Source: Cryptomeria japonica (lineage: Eukaryota; Streptophyta; Pinopsida; Cupressales; Cupressaceae). Taken from it: 64,000 nucleotides of DNA. The notes beneath the pieces are model-generated. The model searched no databases and was not told the DNA's origin. It was given only the letters and a program-made list of their open reading frames with translations. The DNA lies in NCBI RefSeq assembly GCF_030272615.1, contig NC_081413.1, forward strand, positions 449,478,538 to 449,542,537, written 5' to 3'. Both the position numbers and the translations under genes were made by a program. Each line of letters begins with the position of its first letter. Position 1 is the stretch's first letter. Shown here piece by piece: positions 43,191-54,072 of the stretch.

Positions 43191-44376
43191 GCCTAAAAAA
43201 AAAACGACCATAAACATCCAAAAATATGTAATAAACATCGCGAAGACACAAACACTTAAGACAAGCATGCAGTTTTGCACTTCAACAAATTCATGACATG
43301 ACGAGATTATGATTGAGCAAGCATAAAAACATCTGATCGACTTATTAAAACCAAACACATTAACTGTGAACAAAAAAATCGTTCGACATGAAACATATTG
43401 TTTGGTTATTTTCTCTTGATTGTTTCTGATTTTCTTTTTTGGTGACATTTCTTTTAGCTTTTCCAGGATGTCTCTGACTAGAGATTTTATCTCTAGGATG
43501 TCATTGACTAGAAAGGCAAGGATGGGGAAAGTTCACTTGTTTTCTACTTGTGGGATGTTCCTTAGGAATATGATGACACGTCTTAGGACATGATCATTTA
43601 AGATCATTCAGGACATATTGGTCTGATACACACCGAGGCATTCCTTTACTATCTGATATATTTTCTATCTCACAATTGGTGTGACTATTTCATTTGGGTC
43701 TAATTGATATCCAAATAATTTTTTGCCTTTTGCTATAATAAGCTTGATGATGATACAGACACTTAAAAAGCACAAGAATTCTCATCGCTTTCATATCCTT
43801 TTTCTCATCATTCTTCATAATCATCACTTTTCTCTTCTCATCATCCTTCTCATCTATCTTTTTCATCATTTCTTTCATCATCTTCTTCATTCTTTTTATT
43901 CCAGTGTGGTCAATCAAATACTTTATCTAATTGATGCAATGTCTATGAATCTTTAATCTCTTTATGAACCATCTTGATTTTTGCAATCTCAATGCCCTGG
44001 ATCAATCAATCAATCATTGGATCACCTTATCTCATGCTAGCATCAATCCCTATCATCTTAATCAACTCAATCAACTTAATCAGCTTATCAATTCGGCTAT
44101 ACTGTTCATTTCCATCAATTTTTCAGTTACGCCTCATCAACTATGCATTTCTATCAAATGTACATCTCAATCTAATCACTTGCACAATATCAATCATCCA
44201 ATGTTCTCTCTCATGATCTATCGAGAGATCAATCTCCATCATTTTGTTTGATCAATCTCTCAAGGGGGATAACCAATCAATCATCATCCTTACCAGGACA
44301 TCTCTGGGGCATATATTAGTTGATCATTTTCTTTGTAACAATGTGACAAGTTGCATTGTCTCAAAGAGGGGCGAAA
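43191..44376 (+). other. G1 3' untranslated region and polypurine tract
   Basis: No gene is seen. The sequence is AT-rich, with pyrimidine-rich tcatcatt-type runs around 43800-43900. The polypurine tract tcaaagaggggcgaaa at 44361-44376 borders the LTR. Confidence 0.75.
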
Positions 44377-45075
44377 TGTAGACACATAAAATTTCCATTA
44401 ATTTCTCCTCATTTAATTTCAAACTTCTCCAAACATCGGGTGAGTCCTTATTATTACACTATTATTTCTCCATATTTCATTATTCATAATTTCCATCTTT
44501 TATTATATTATTATTAATATCTCGTCATTTTTAAAAAAAATATATTAAATAAAAGATTATATCATATTCATTTATATGCCTTCATGCATTCATCTTATAT
44601 ACATTTCTCTATTTATTTAATAAATCCCTTTAATGTCCCCTCCTACCACTTACCATTTACCATTTACCACTCATCTTCTCTATACCACTCATCTTGCATT
44701 ATCCCATATTCATCCCACAAAGTGATCTCACTCGGAGAAAATCTATTTAAACAAGCCCCTCTCTCTCATTTGAGTATCTCATCTTTATGCATCGAACTTA
44801 TGCCAGTTTGCATCCCATTATCTTGACATTTTATCCGCTATCTTTGCATTCTCAAATCTCAATTTCCTCATAGCTTTTTGCATAAGTTCTTCTAAGAGAA
44901 AATACAGATTAAATATGAAATCTTGAGGAATAGGAGTGAAATGGAGTGAATTTTTGTTGCATGCATGTGTGTTTTAGCTTAGATATTTGCATTTGCATTT
45001 GTGTGTTTTGCAGGTACTTCATTGTTGGATGTTAGAATATTGAATCTTGTATTCGATCCATTTTCTCCATCTAAA
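44377..45075 (+). repeat. G1 3' LTR
   Basis: About 699 bp, starting TGTAGACACA and matching 15961-16642. The end reads ccatctaaa where the left copy has ccatctaca. TSD TGAAC follows at 45076-45080. Confidence 0.9.
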
Positions 45076-45080
45076 TGAAC

Positions 45081-45261
45081 AAGTCAATTCCATCACCAAA
45101 TTATACTGGAGTCAATAGGATCATGTTGGATCCAAGTTAACCGAAGACTACTTAACCTACCGGGACCAGAAGGGTGTCGATAAAGCATCCAAACAACTAG
45201 TGTTGACATCAATGACAAAACATCAATGCAGCACATAATCAATTTTGCCAAATGTCCAACA
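45081..45261 (-). repeat. C1 5' LTR, outer part
   Basis: This is the rest of the C1 LTR after G1 is removed. It contains gtgttgacatcaatgacaaa, a block also present at the end of S1 (near 9127), and ends ccaaca like S1. This supports 45261 as the outer end of C1. Confidence 0.78.
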
Positions 45262-45799
45262 AAAACTTCATGCCATATGTAAACAAATCATAATTCAAAA
45301 AATCATCCATCATGTGTGTGTTAAAGTTGTAGTTGGATAATGGTCTTGTTTTCTAGCTTGATGAGCACTTGTTGACATGAGTTTTCTTAGTATCCTATGA
45401 TCCTTGTCATTTATTGTTAGAATGCTTAAAGTGAGAGGAATTTTTCCCATAGTCACAGATATTTATCGATGTAAAAATACACATTGATTACCAAGCCATG
45501 GTGGGATATGATATGAAGAACTGTTTTTGGATAATCAAGGACAGTGAATATACTAAGTATATCTGGGATAGTGTTGCATGAGCAAGTGTGCTGGTGATGG
45601 CTTTTAACAGAGACCAGATGGATCAAAAGACATGAGTATTGATAGATAGAGGATCCGTTCTCTCACAAATAGCTCTTGTTGCTGGGTTTTCACTACCTTG
45701 TTTTATTGCACTTTTTTGTTTTTGATTTTTTTTTGTATTTTTTTATTTTTTTATTTTTTTTGTATTTTTTGCTTTTCCATGCATTGGACGACTCAAGTG
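45262..45799 (-). other. G4 3' untranslated region with T-rich block
   Basis: No gene is seen. A nearly pure T stretch with interspersed A and G lies at 45709-45777. In element sense this is an A-rich block right after the integrase, in the same place as the G1 poly(A) run and the G2 A-rich repeats. Confidence 0.7.
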
Positions 45800-46371
45800 T
45801 AGAATTTCTTTAGATGGATACTATTGGTTGGTTTGTCAAGCATGTCCCCTTCTGAAGTTGTTAACTAATATGCTCCTAATCCGTAGGATGATATGATGAC
45901 AAAGGGGCCCAGCCAATTAGGTTCAAACTTCCCCTTCTTTTCTCGATCTTGTTGATTTCTCAGATTTTCCTTTAGCATGAGATCACCGATTTTGAAAGCC
46001 CTTGGCATGATTTTATGATTATAGCTTCTACACATTCACTGTTGGTATGCCTTGAGATAGTCATAGGCATGTTGTCATTTTTCATCAAGAAGCTCTAGTT
46101 CATATAGCCTGTTTACTCGATATTCCTCATCTGGTATGAGGCCCTTCAAAGATACCTGGAGAGATGGGATTTCTACCTCAAGAGGTAAATTACTTCTGAA
46201 CCATATACCAATGAATATGGTGTGGCTCTTGTAGGTGTCCAGATACTATTCATGTATGCCCAAAGTGCAGGATTGACTTGTACATGCCAATCCTTGCCTG
46301 CATTATTTACTATTTTCTTGAGGATTTTCACAACTGTTTTATTTGATGCTTCCACTTGACCATTCCCATGT
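45800..46371 (-). pseudogene. G4 integrase C-terminal part
   Basis: In element order it begins at the S2 junction with TYPHGNGQVEASNKTVVKIL, which contains the catalytic Glu. It continues with KDWHVQVNPALWAYMN and TRATPYSLVYGSEV, then in other frames FEPNWLGPFVI, matching the G1 C-terminus (EPNWLGPYIITVV). Two frame changes lie near 46170 and 45950. There is no chromodomain. Confidence 0.86.
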
Positions 46372-46376
46372 GGGTA

Positions 46377-49300
46377 TGTCATGCCCAAACCTTTGGGCAC
46401 AAATAGAAAAAAAAAATACTTAACCTAGTACAACTAACTTATTAAAATAATGCAAAACTAGTTTAGTCTTAACTATGTTTTGAGTGAATCAAACAACTAA
46501 ATTAATTAGGCGATAAATAATCTAAGTTGAAAGCGGGATAATAATTCTCCAAGAGAATTATTATTATCTCACCAATTAATAATTAAACACATTTAACAAA
46601 AATCTCTAATTAATTGATAAGGGTTATAATAACCCTCCTAAAGTCCTTTAATTGCCTAGGGTCTAAATTAATTTGCCCAAGCTCCTAGATTAAATAAACC
46701 TATTAAATAAAATTTCCATTAATTAAAATACCTTATAATTTAAAATTTAAAGAGGGGGTCAACTTGACCCTACATATGTCATATTAATTCTCTAAGGATT
46801 TATCCCCCCAAAGAGTTTTTAAAACATCTTAATAAAATGCTTCTTCATACATATAATAATTGAAAGTTAATTAATTAATTTTACCATTATCTATTTTAAA
46901 TCCATATAAATATAAAATTTAATTACATACATATATATATATATGTGTAAATATATATATATATATTCAAAGATTAATGGGTTCTTTTTTCTTTATTTAC
47001 TTTTAAATGAATTCTAAAAATTCACATACTAACCCTAAACTTCCTTTTAACACCCATCCCACACATATCCTTTTTTTTTAAACCCATGTGTGTTTGCCCT
47101 AACCCGAAATTAGGGTTAGGGCATGTGTGTGATAATTCTTTTTTTTTTGTGTGTGCCGTGTGTGTGTGTAATTCCATTTTTTTATTGTGTGTGTGCAGGT
47201 GTGGGGAAGCGGTGGCCATGGGAGGCAGAGCCTAATTTTTATTCACGATAGGGTTTAGAGTTCACGCAGGGTCGAGCCGAGCGGTCCACGGAGGAGGAAG
47301 GAGGGGAGCGGAGGGAGATGACGGCGGGCGGGGTTTCCCCCAAGCATCACTGTGTTTAACCATAGTGTGGCCGAGCACCATCCACTATGGGTAAACACAG
47401 TGGTGGATGGGAGCCACCACCACTGTGGTTGCCCACAGTGGGGGACCCAGTGCCGGTGGAATAATATATATTTTTTTTGTTTCCTAAAAGGCTAAAAAAA
47501 ATAAGTATTTTATATTCTGTGACTAACATAAAAAGAATGCACATAAAACAACAACTTAAATGTAATCTTTTCTGGTATAACAATAAAACTAAATCTAGGA
47601 GCTAACCCTTTTTTTTTTATAAAATAGGCTACTACTATAGGATTTATTTTCTGCATTAAATGAAAGAACCAATAACAGATTTAATTTAATTGCAGCAACA
47701 TAAATAAAACTAGAATCTAATGTGAGACTATTTCCATTTTGCATAAGGGATAAAATGAATCTTTTATTTTCTAATTAAACATAAATGCAACTTATATTAT
47801 ATGAATATCAATAGGAATTTAATCCCAAATATAGACATGCTTCTGTTTTTTTTTGTAAAGCTATTGAAGAAATACATTTTTTTAAGCATGTTAAAATACA
47901 AAGTAAATATTATTACAAATGGGTTTGAAAACCCAACTAGAATCCTCCTTTCCATAGGACTATGAATAAAATAAATTCATACATTTCTTTGCTTTTGGAA
48001 AATAAATATAACAATGGCTTTTCTCTTTTTTTTGGCTACAAAATAAATATATATTTTTTTATTGAAACTTTTTCTGCAACATAGGACAGCAACTAATCTC
48101 TTCATCTTTTTTTTCCATCCCAAGCAACCTGCAATAAAATACAACTTGACCATGGAGAGCTCACCTCCCAGCCTAGGCTTACTAGAAGCCACCCTTGAGC
48201 TTGGAGAACCAAGCACTAGATGGGTCACAAACAAACAAACAAACACAACAAACATAGGGCAAACACTCAACATGCATTTTCCCTTCCCAAGCTACACTCT
48301 CACCACAACTTGTGATGATCTTTCCACAGGTGGAAGTGGACCAAATACCATTGGGGAGACTGCAAGCATAATACAACTTCAAGCCACCTCATGGCAAAAC
48401 AAAATACAACAATTTCACCTCCATACCCTTATGCCCCCCCAAAGGCATAAAAGCCATATTTTCTCCCCTTATGACCCCCAAATGCATACAGAAGGCTATG
48501 CAGCAAGGGTTACAAAGAACACCCTTGAGATCACTCTCCATAAGGAGAGCCTCTCACCCAAGGTTGTCATACTTCTTCCACCCCAAGACCATCCTACTCT
48601 CCCAAGAGTAGGAGGCCTTGGACACTCTCAAAACAAGAACACATAACAAAAAGAACAAGGAAAGGAAAATTTACTTTTTTTTTCTCATACAAAACGAATT
48701 ACATATACACATCTTCTCATACAAGCATTTCTTTCTTTCAAAACAACATAAACAACATAACTAAAAGGAAGTAAAACCAACCTTAATCTACCAATAGTTA
48801 TGATAGACTTAGTTGGGGATGAGCAACCCAAATCCACACAAACTCTTCATCAACACTTCACCAAAAATTCTATCCTACAACTAATTTTCAAAAAATGCAT
48901 TATCTCCAACAATGGAGAGTGGGTGATTACTCACTAAGTCCCTAATCCTTGCCTAAGAAGGATTCTCTCACACTTCCCAACCCCTTGGGTAAGGTGAGAG
49001 TTCCCATTGTTTGTTCTTCCCAACCTCTTACATGTTGCTAAAACTAGAAAGGGAAAAGGTGAGAGAGGATGGGGAAGAGAGTTTGACATCAAAAGGGAAG
49101 GTTGTCTATCCTAGGAGGAACCTTCTAAGTTGAATTTTCGCTCACCTTGGGAAAACCACTTTTTGAGGTGACTAAACAGTCACATGGGAGTAGTCACATG
49201 TTTAAAAATACCCCTAACCCATAGGTATACCCTTTGGACCTTTGGAAAAACCCTAAAATTGACCCTAGGAGTCCATTTGACCCCTTAGAAACCCAACTGA

Positions 49301-50134
49301 AGTTAACCTACGGGTCAAACCTGAGTTGACCACTCCCAAGACTCCCTACCCAAGGCAAATTTGGGACCACACTCATGTGTTTGAATGGCTTTGGTAGAAA
49401 CAAAACTCCCTCCAAGAGACAAGTCAAAATCAATGACACTAATCAGCACATGTGTCAAGTGACACAATAAAATACAATATAAAAATCACACATGGAATTT
49501 GTCTCTTGTAGGTTTACACAATTAAATAAAATCAATTTAACACACATGCAATCATTTACTTTCACAAATAAAATACAATACAAACGGGGTGTTGTCTCTC
49601 CAAATAGACAACCCCTGGCTTAACAAACGTACATTGGTCTAGGTTTGGTTCTCCATATTATTTCCATGGTCACATGGATAATTTTCCTACGCATCTCAAT
49701 TAACACATTAGTAATTCCAAATAATCACAATTATATATATATAATTAAACACATGAATTTCATTGCACATCAAACACTTATACATTTGACAATAATAATT
49801 CAATATCTCATACATTCAAATTCGATTCCACATAAGCAATTATCATAATTCTCAAAATTGAACCATTCATATATTAGGTATCCTATTTCTATCATCAAAA
49901 TGAAGTCCTGCAAATCCAATAATGACATACATCATTTCAAAATAATTATATTCTATCAACATATAAAGTTTCATAATCATAATGCATAAAATAAAGCATC
50001 AATATACGTCAATGTGATCCAAATCATGGAATCATATAGGTTCTAAATCCATAATGCATAAAATAAGGCATCCATAATAGTCTAAGTATGAAAATAACAG
50101 AAAATGTCAGGATGAGTTGGGGCAGGGCCTCATA
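46377..50134. mobile_element. S2: probable 3.76-kb solo LTR
   Basis: The insertion cuts the G4 integrase. It starts TGTCATGCCC and ends GGGGCAGGGCCTCATA; the last bases are probably a decayed TCACA. Flanks GGGTA (46372-46376) and GAGTA (50135-50139) form a TSD with one mismatch. No gag or pol motif is found inside, and no shorter terminal repeat was recognised. It contains a GC-richer stretch (47190-47460) with a 20-bp inverted repeat, AT microsatellites near 46925-46965 and TG runs near 47150. TGTCAT starts and GGGGC..TCACA ends recall Tekay-type chromovirus LTRs (weak). It could instead be a non-coding LARD-type element. No ORF here looks real. Confidence 0.65.
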
Positions 50135-50139
50135 GAGTA

Positions 50140-51018
50140 GTAAGGCATGGAGAAGTGATGTTGTATTTTGAATAGTTCATATAGCTCTCACACATCTTAA
50201 TATTTGAAAGGACACCCATTGTCGATGATGATGGAACTGGGAATGCCATATCTGCAAATGAGATAATTGAGAATAAATGAGGCGATCTCTTTTCCAGTTA
50301 CAGTGGTCATCGAGACTGCTTCAATCCACTTGGTAAAATATTTTGTTGCAGTGATAATGAAATGTCCATTTGAAGAAGAAGGATGAATTTTCCCTACGAA
50401 ATCAAGTCCCCATTGACAGAAAGGCCAAGATGTGGTGAATGACTATAGCTCCTGTGATGGTGCATGGATGAGATTGCCATGAATTTGGTATTTAGGACAT
50501 TTCTTTGAAAATTGATAGGACTCTCTCTCCATTATTGGCCATTAATATCCCATTCTCATAAGTTTCTTGGTGAGAGTAGGACCACTTGAATGAATACCAT
50601 AGATACCCTCATGAAGCTCGTGTAAGGCAGAGTTAGATTCATTACGATCAAGGCATCGAAGAAGATTACCATCTAGACCTCGATGGTAGAGTGTATCAGT
50701 AGTTAAGGTATAGTGAGCGGCTTGCTGGATGAAGCTATTTTTTTGGTTGTGAGATAGGTCGGGTGGAAGAGTATGTTTTTTGAGATAATCATAGATTGTC
50801 TCGTATAGAGGTGAGTCTGAACCGGTTAGGGCATAGATGACTTGGGATGCAGAATTGTCATAGGCTGGGGAAAACAATTGCTCTAGTAGGAACTTGTAAC
50901 GATTGTTTATCTGGAATTTGCAGCAGTGAAGCAACAATGGCCATTGCATCGACAACTCAGTTGTCCAATCTTGGTATTTGCTCAAAGGTGATGTGTAAAA
51001 AGTACTATTTGAAATCAT
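50140..51018 (-). pseudogene. G4 integrase N-terminal part and RNase H-integrase linker
   Basis: In element order, 50542-51018 encodes the linker (QLFSPAYDNS, TLPPDLSHNQKNSF, TLYHRGLDGNLLRCLDRNES) and the zinc region ELHEGIYGIHSSGPTLTKKL. Bases 50140-50541 then carry, with stops, the CQIHGNLIH zinc ligand region, WGLDF with the first catalytic Asp and SSIIIDNG with the second. The integrase breaks at the S2 junction just after HHFSMPYYS. Confidence 0.85.
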
Positions 51019-51475
51019 CCACCATTCTCTTGTAAGGCATTAGCTTATCATCCTTTGTCAGATATTCATCATTGATCTGATTGATAACTAATTGAGAATC
51101 CCCATAGACTCTTAATTTTGTGATTCTCCATTCCACAACCATTTTGATTCATGTTACTAGAGCTTCATATTCAGTGATGTTGTTGGTGCATGAAAACATC
51201 AATCAATAAGATCTTGGAATTGTGTGCCCTTCTAAAGTGACGAACAAGATGTCGGCACCTGATCCATGTTGTGTATAGGATCCATCAAAGTACAATATCC
51301 ATTGCTTGAGTGTGACAGTGAGTACATACATGTCTGGAAATTCCACCTGAAGTGGTTGTTGATCTGGTAGTGGTGCTTTAGCTAGTTTATATGCAATTAC
51401 CTGTCCTTTGATAGCCCGACATTCTTTGTATTGGATATCAAACTCACTAAGAATAATGACCCACTTAGCCAATCA
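51019..51475 (-). pseudogene. G4 second RNase H
   Basis: Element order: MAKWVIILSEFDIQYKECRA, then LYFDGSYTQHGSGADILFVT with the first Asp, and GHTIPRSY. A break follows near 51200, then ITEYEALVTWIKMVVEW, LRVYGDSQLVINQINDEY and YKRMVDDFK in other frames. It aligns with the domain that G2 and C2 interrupt in G1 and G2. The presence of this second RNase H after the RT-linked one is the reason for the Tat-like call. Confidence 0.85.
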
Positions 51476-52650
51476 TCATGTAAGAACTGCTTTGCTAAGT
51501 AAATACTTGAGAGGATCATTTTTTGCTACCAGCTTGATTGTATGGGCTAGCATATAATGGCAAAACTTTTGAGAGGCGAACACCACTGCTAAGCAAGCCT
51601 TCTCAATGAATGTATAATTTAGCTCATATCCATTTAAAGTTCTGCTGATGTAATAAATAGCTCGTTCCTTGCCTTTCAGATCTTCTTGTGCTAGCAGTGC
51701 CCCCAATGGTACTTTTGTTGTTGATATGTAGAGAATGAGTGGCTTGCCTGCCATTGGTGGTACCAAAACTGGTAGATTTATTAGATATTGTTTGAGCTGG
51801 TGAAATGATTCTGCCCACTTGTCTTCCCATCTAAAAGGTATATTTTTATGAAGTAGATGATTGAATGGTAGACATTTATCTGCTAGTTGAGCTATGAATC
51901 ACTTGATGGATTGCAGTCATCCCTACAGAGATCTGAGTTGGCTAATGTTCCTAGGAGGTGGCATTTCCATGATAGCATGTATCTTTGCTAGATCTACTTC
52001 AATGCCCTTTTCTGATATAATGTAGCCCCATAGTTTGTCTGATGTGACCTCGAAGACACACTTCTCAGGGTTTAGCCTAACCTTGGATTGCTTCAATTTT
52101 TGAAATATTTTATCTAATATGCCTAGATGTTCTGCTTGGGTGCATGATTTAGCTAGTAAATCATCCACATAGTTCTCCATGAAGGTATGTGTCATATCAT
52201 GGAAGATTTTTGTCATGGCTCTTTAATAAGTTGCCCCAACATTTTTCCACCCGAAAGGCATGACATTCCAACAATACATTCCCCATGGACAGGTGAACGC
52301 AAATTTATCTTGATCCTTTGGGGCTATCCTAATTTGATTATAGCAAGAGAAACTATCCATTAATGATAACATTGTGTGGCCTAGTGTTAGATCCACAATT
52401 ATGTCAATGCTTGGTAAAGGAAAGTCATCTTGTGGACATGTTTTGTTGACATCTCTAAAATCTGTGCATATTCAGATGCTTCCATCAGGTTTTGAAACTG
52501 GTACAATGTTTGAGATCCACTCAGCATAGTCTATAGGTCGGATGAATCCAATGTCTAATAACTTCTTTAGTTCTGGTTTGACCAATAATGCCACATGCGG
52601 ATTCATCTTTCTCAATTTCTACTTGACTGGCTTAGCTCCTGGAGCGATGG
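51476..52650 (-). pseudogene. G4 reverse transcriptase and first RNase H
   Basis: RT starts near 52650 with HVALLVKPELKKLLDIGFI, DYAEWISN and PVSKPDGS, then CPQDDFPLPSIDII, CYNQIRIAPKDQDKFAFTCP and CWNVMPFG across frame breaks. The catalytic site MENYVDDLLAKS at about 52180 is intact. VRLNPEKCVFEV, YIISEKGIEVD and MEMPPPRNISQLRSL complete the thumb. The first RNase H at 51476-51766 reads ILYISTTKVPLGALLAQEDL, RAIYYISRTLNGYEL and HYMLAHTIKLVAK. Stops occur in the 52217-52650 part. Confidence 0.9.
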
Positions 52651-53622
52651 ATATATGATGCATGATCAGGTTCAGATCTATTCCGAGCATATCAACATAT
52701 GACCAAGAAAAATTGATTTGCTTTTCTTTGAAGAATTTGATAGAATCTGGTTGTTCCTCTTCTGTGAGCAATTCGTCTAGGTGTATGGTTTTGACTGATG
52801 CTTCAGTACCTCAATCAATATTGGTGACCTTTCTTGATAATGCTCTGGAAGAGTGTTAAGTCTCCTATCTTTAGGTTCCTTAAAAAGGTTTTCACTTGCA
52901 AATGCATCCTTTATTTTTAATTTTTTGTGATCTAATACTGCCATTGACTGGTTTTCACCATTAGATCCCTTGTTTCTTTCTTTTTTGTGACTGGGAGACT
53001 TGGCACTCCCTTGATTGTAGATATTGTTATTTTGTTCATTGGTAGAGCATGTTTTTGGGTTGACTGAACATAAATACTTGACAATGGATTTATCATCTCA
53101 GAGTAATGGTAGATCATGATGTTTGGGTTTTCCCCAGTCTATGAGATCAAGATATAGCAGTAAGGAGTCATTTGGTGGGTTAAGATCAGTCGGGGTAAGT
53201 GTCATAATATAGGCATTGTTATAGTTGTTTGGGATACTGGCTAGGTCTATTCTATTGTTAAGATCTTTGATGGTATTATCTTTGATGTAGCCTTGTTCAT
53301 ATTGTCGTTGCTCATTCTCACTAGCCTCGTAGATATGTTGTGGTCCAAATTCAAGTGGTTGAGATTTTGAGCCTTGTCCCACCTGAGAAAGGGATGTGTA
53401 TGAATGAATGGTATCGACCTCAATGTCTTCCATAATATCAAAACAACTACCCCATTCATATTCATTAGAATCGATTTCAAAATTATTGTCCCAGATTATC
53501 TCGCTGCTTCTAACAAGTATGTTGTATGGTGAGAAAAGATCTTTGACAATTGATACCAGTTTTGTAGCTTTTTCTAATTCAGAATCAGATCCTGCTTGGG
53601 TTCTTTGTATTTGTTCATACAC
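52651..53622 (-). pseudogene. G4 protease-RT linker
   Basis: A mostly open stretch at 53098-53622 carries an acidic, low-complexity protein (YEWGSCFDIMEDIEVDTIHS, then NDSLLLYLDLIDWGKPKH). Its LIDWG motif matches LIDWDHEGEP in G1. The role is unknown; it joins the G-patch to RT. Bases 52651-53097 hold further linker in broken frames (QSTQKHALPMNKITIS). Confidence 0.65.
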
Positions 53623-53832
53623 TTATTCCCTTCGGTGAGTAGTAATTTCTCTGAGTGGTGGCTCCACTCTGGTTTGAATAGGTTCTTTTACATGATGCAC
53701 TTTCTTATAAGAATCTTCTTCCCTTTGAATGGCCAGTTCTTTTTGTCATTTCTCATGGTCTTGCTATTCTTACTCTTTCCTTATTGTTTCTGCTTCTTGG
53801 TGTAGTGCTTCTTGCCATTAATTTTTATCATA

Positions 53833-54057
53833 TTATTGCCTTTCTCTCCACTGAGGTTTTTGATGTTTATTTTTTTTCTGCATAGGTGGCACATGTTGTC
53901 CATACCCAAGTCCTGTTTTATCTCTTGCAAATTGTGAAGGAATTTGAAAGGGTTCTATAATGCCTTCTTGATGCTTGCCAATAGGTCCTTTGCCATTGTA
54001 TCCCATCCGCTGCATAATCTGGAACCCATTTTCATATTGTTTTGTTGGTACAAACAC
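53833..54057 (-). pseudogene. G4 G-patch domain
   Basis: The 74-codon frame reads ENGFQIMQRMGYNGKGPIGK, then HQEGIIEPFQIPSQFARDK and TGLGYGQ. The order of aromatic-x-x-M-x-x-MGY, G-K-G-x-x-G and GLGY is that of a G-patch (about 45 residues, RNA-binding, glycine-rich). Its place between protease and RT matches G1 at 22500. It continues into the linker QKKNKHQKPQWRERQ. Confidence 0.75.
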
Positions 54058-54072
54058 TTCTATGGTAGCAGC

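Larger units (their letters stand above)
15961..45075 (+). mobile_element. G1: Tat-like Ty3/gypsy element, split by G2
   Basis: Plus-strand element with LTRs 15961-16642 and 44377-45075, TSD TGAAC at 15956-15960 and 45076-45080, and a polypurine tract at 44361-44376. It has a 3-kb untranslated leader, then gag, protease, G-patch, RT, two RNase H domains and integrase. The second RNase H is broken by G2 at 24796-40899. Without G2 it would be about 13 kb. The second RNase H and the long leader suggest the Tat lineage of non-chromoviral gypsy elements (inference from family knowledge). The left LTR starts TATAGG rather than TGTAGA, a decayed end. Confidence 0.92.
3582..45261 (-). mobile_element. 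C1: truncated Ty1/copia element, split by G3 and G1
   Basis: Minus-strand copia element whose pieces are 45081-45261 and 14931-15960 (5' LTR), 14917-14928 (PBS), 13086-14872 (gag, protease, pre-integrase) and 3582-4277 (integrase). Two later insertions split it: G1 in its LTR and G3 in its integrase. The pieces join cleanly once the inserts and one TSD copy are removed. The sequence left of 3582 is not copia reverse transcriptase, so the 3' half and the 3' LTR are missing and no TSD for C1 itself can be seen. Its right LTR end, ccaaca at 45261, abuts the 3' region of G4, so C1 probably inserted into or beside G4. Confidence 0.8.

Noticed and set aside
43690-43956. Lys/Met-rich or Ile/His-rich ORFs in the G1 3' region
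   Set aside because: They arise from tcatcatt-type low-complexity DNA and have no conserved features.
46920-46970. AT-rich palindromic run considered as an origin or matrix attachment site
   Set aside because: Simple AT microsatellite with no supporting context.
48062-48646. A 194-codon plus-strand ORF inside S2
   Set aside because: No domain or codon pattern, low-complexity composition, and it lies within a probable LTR.
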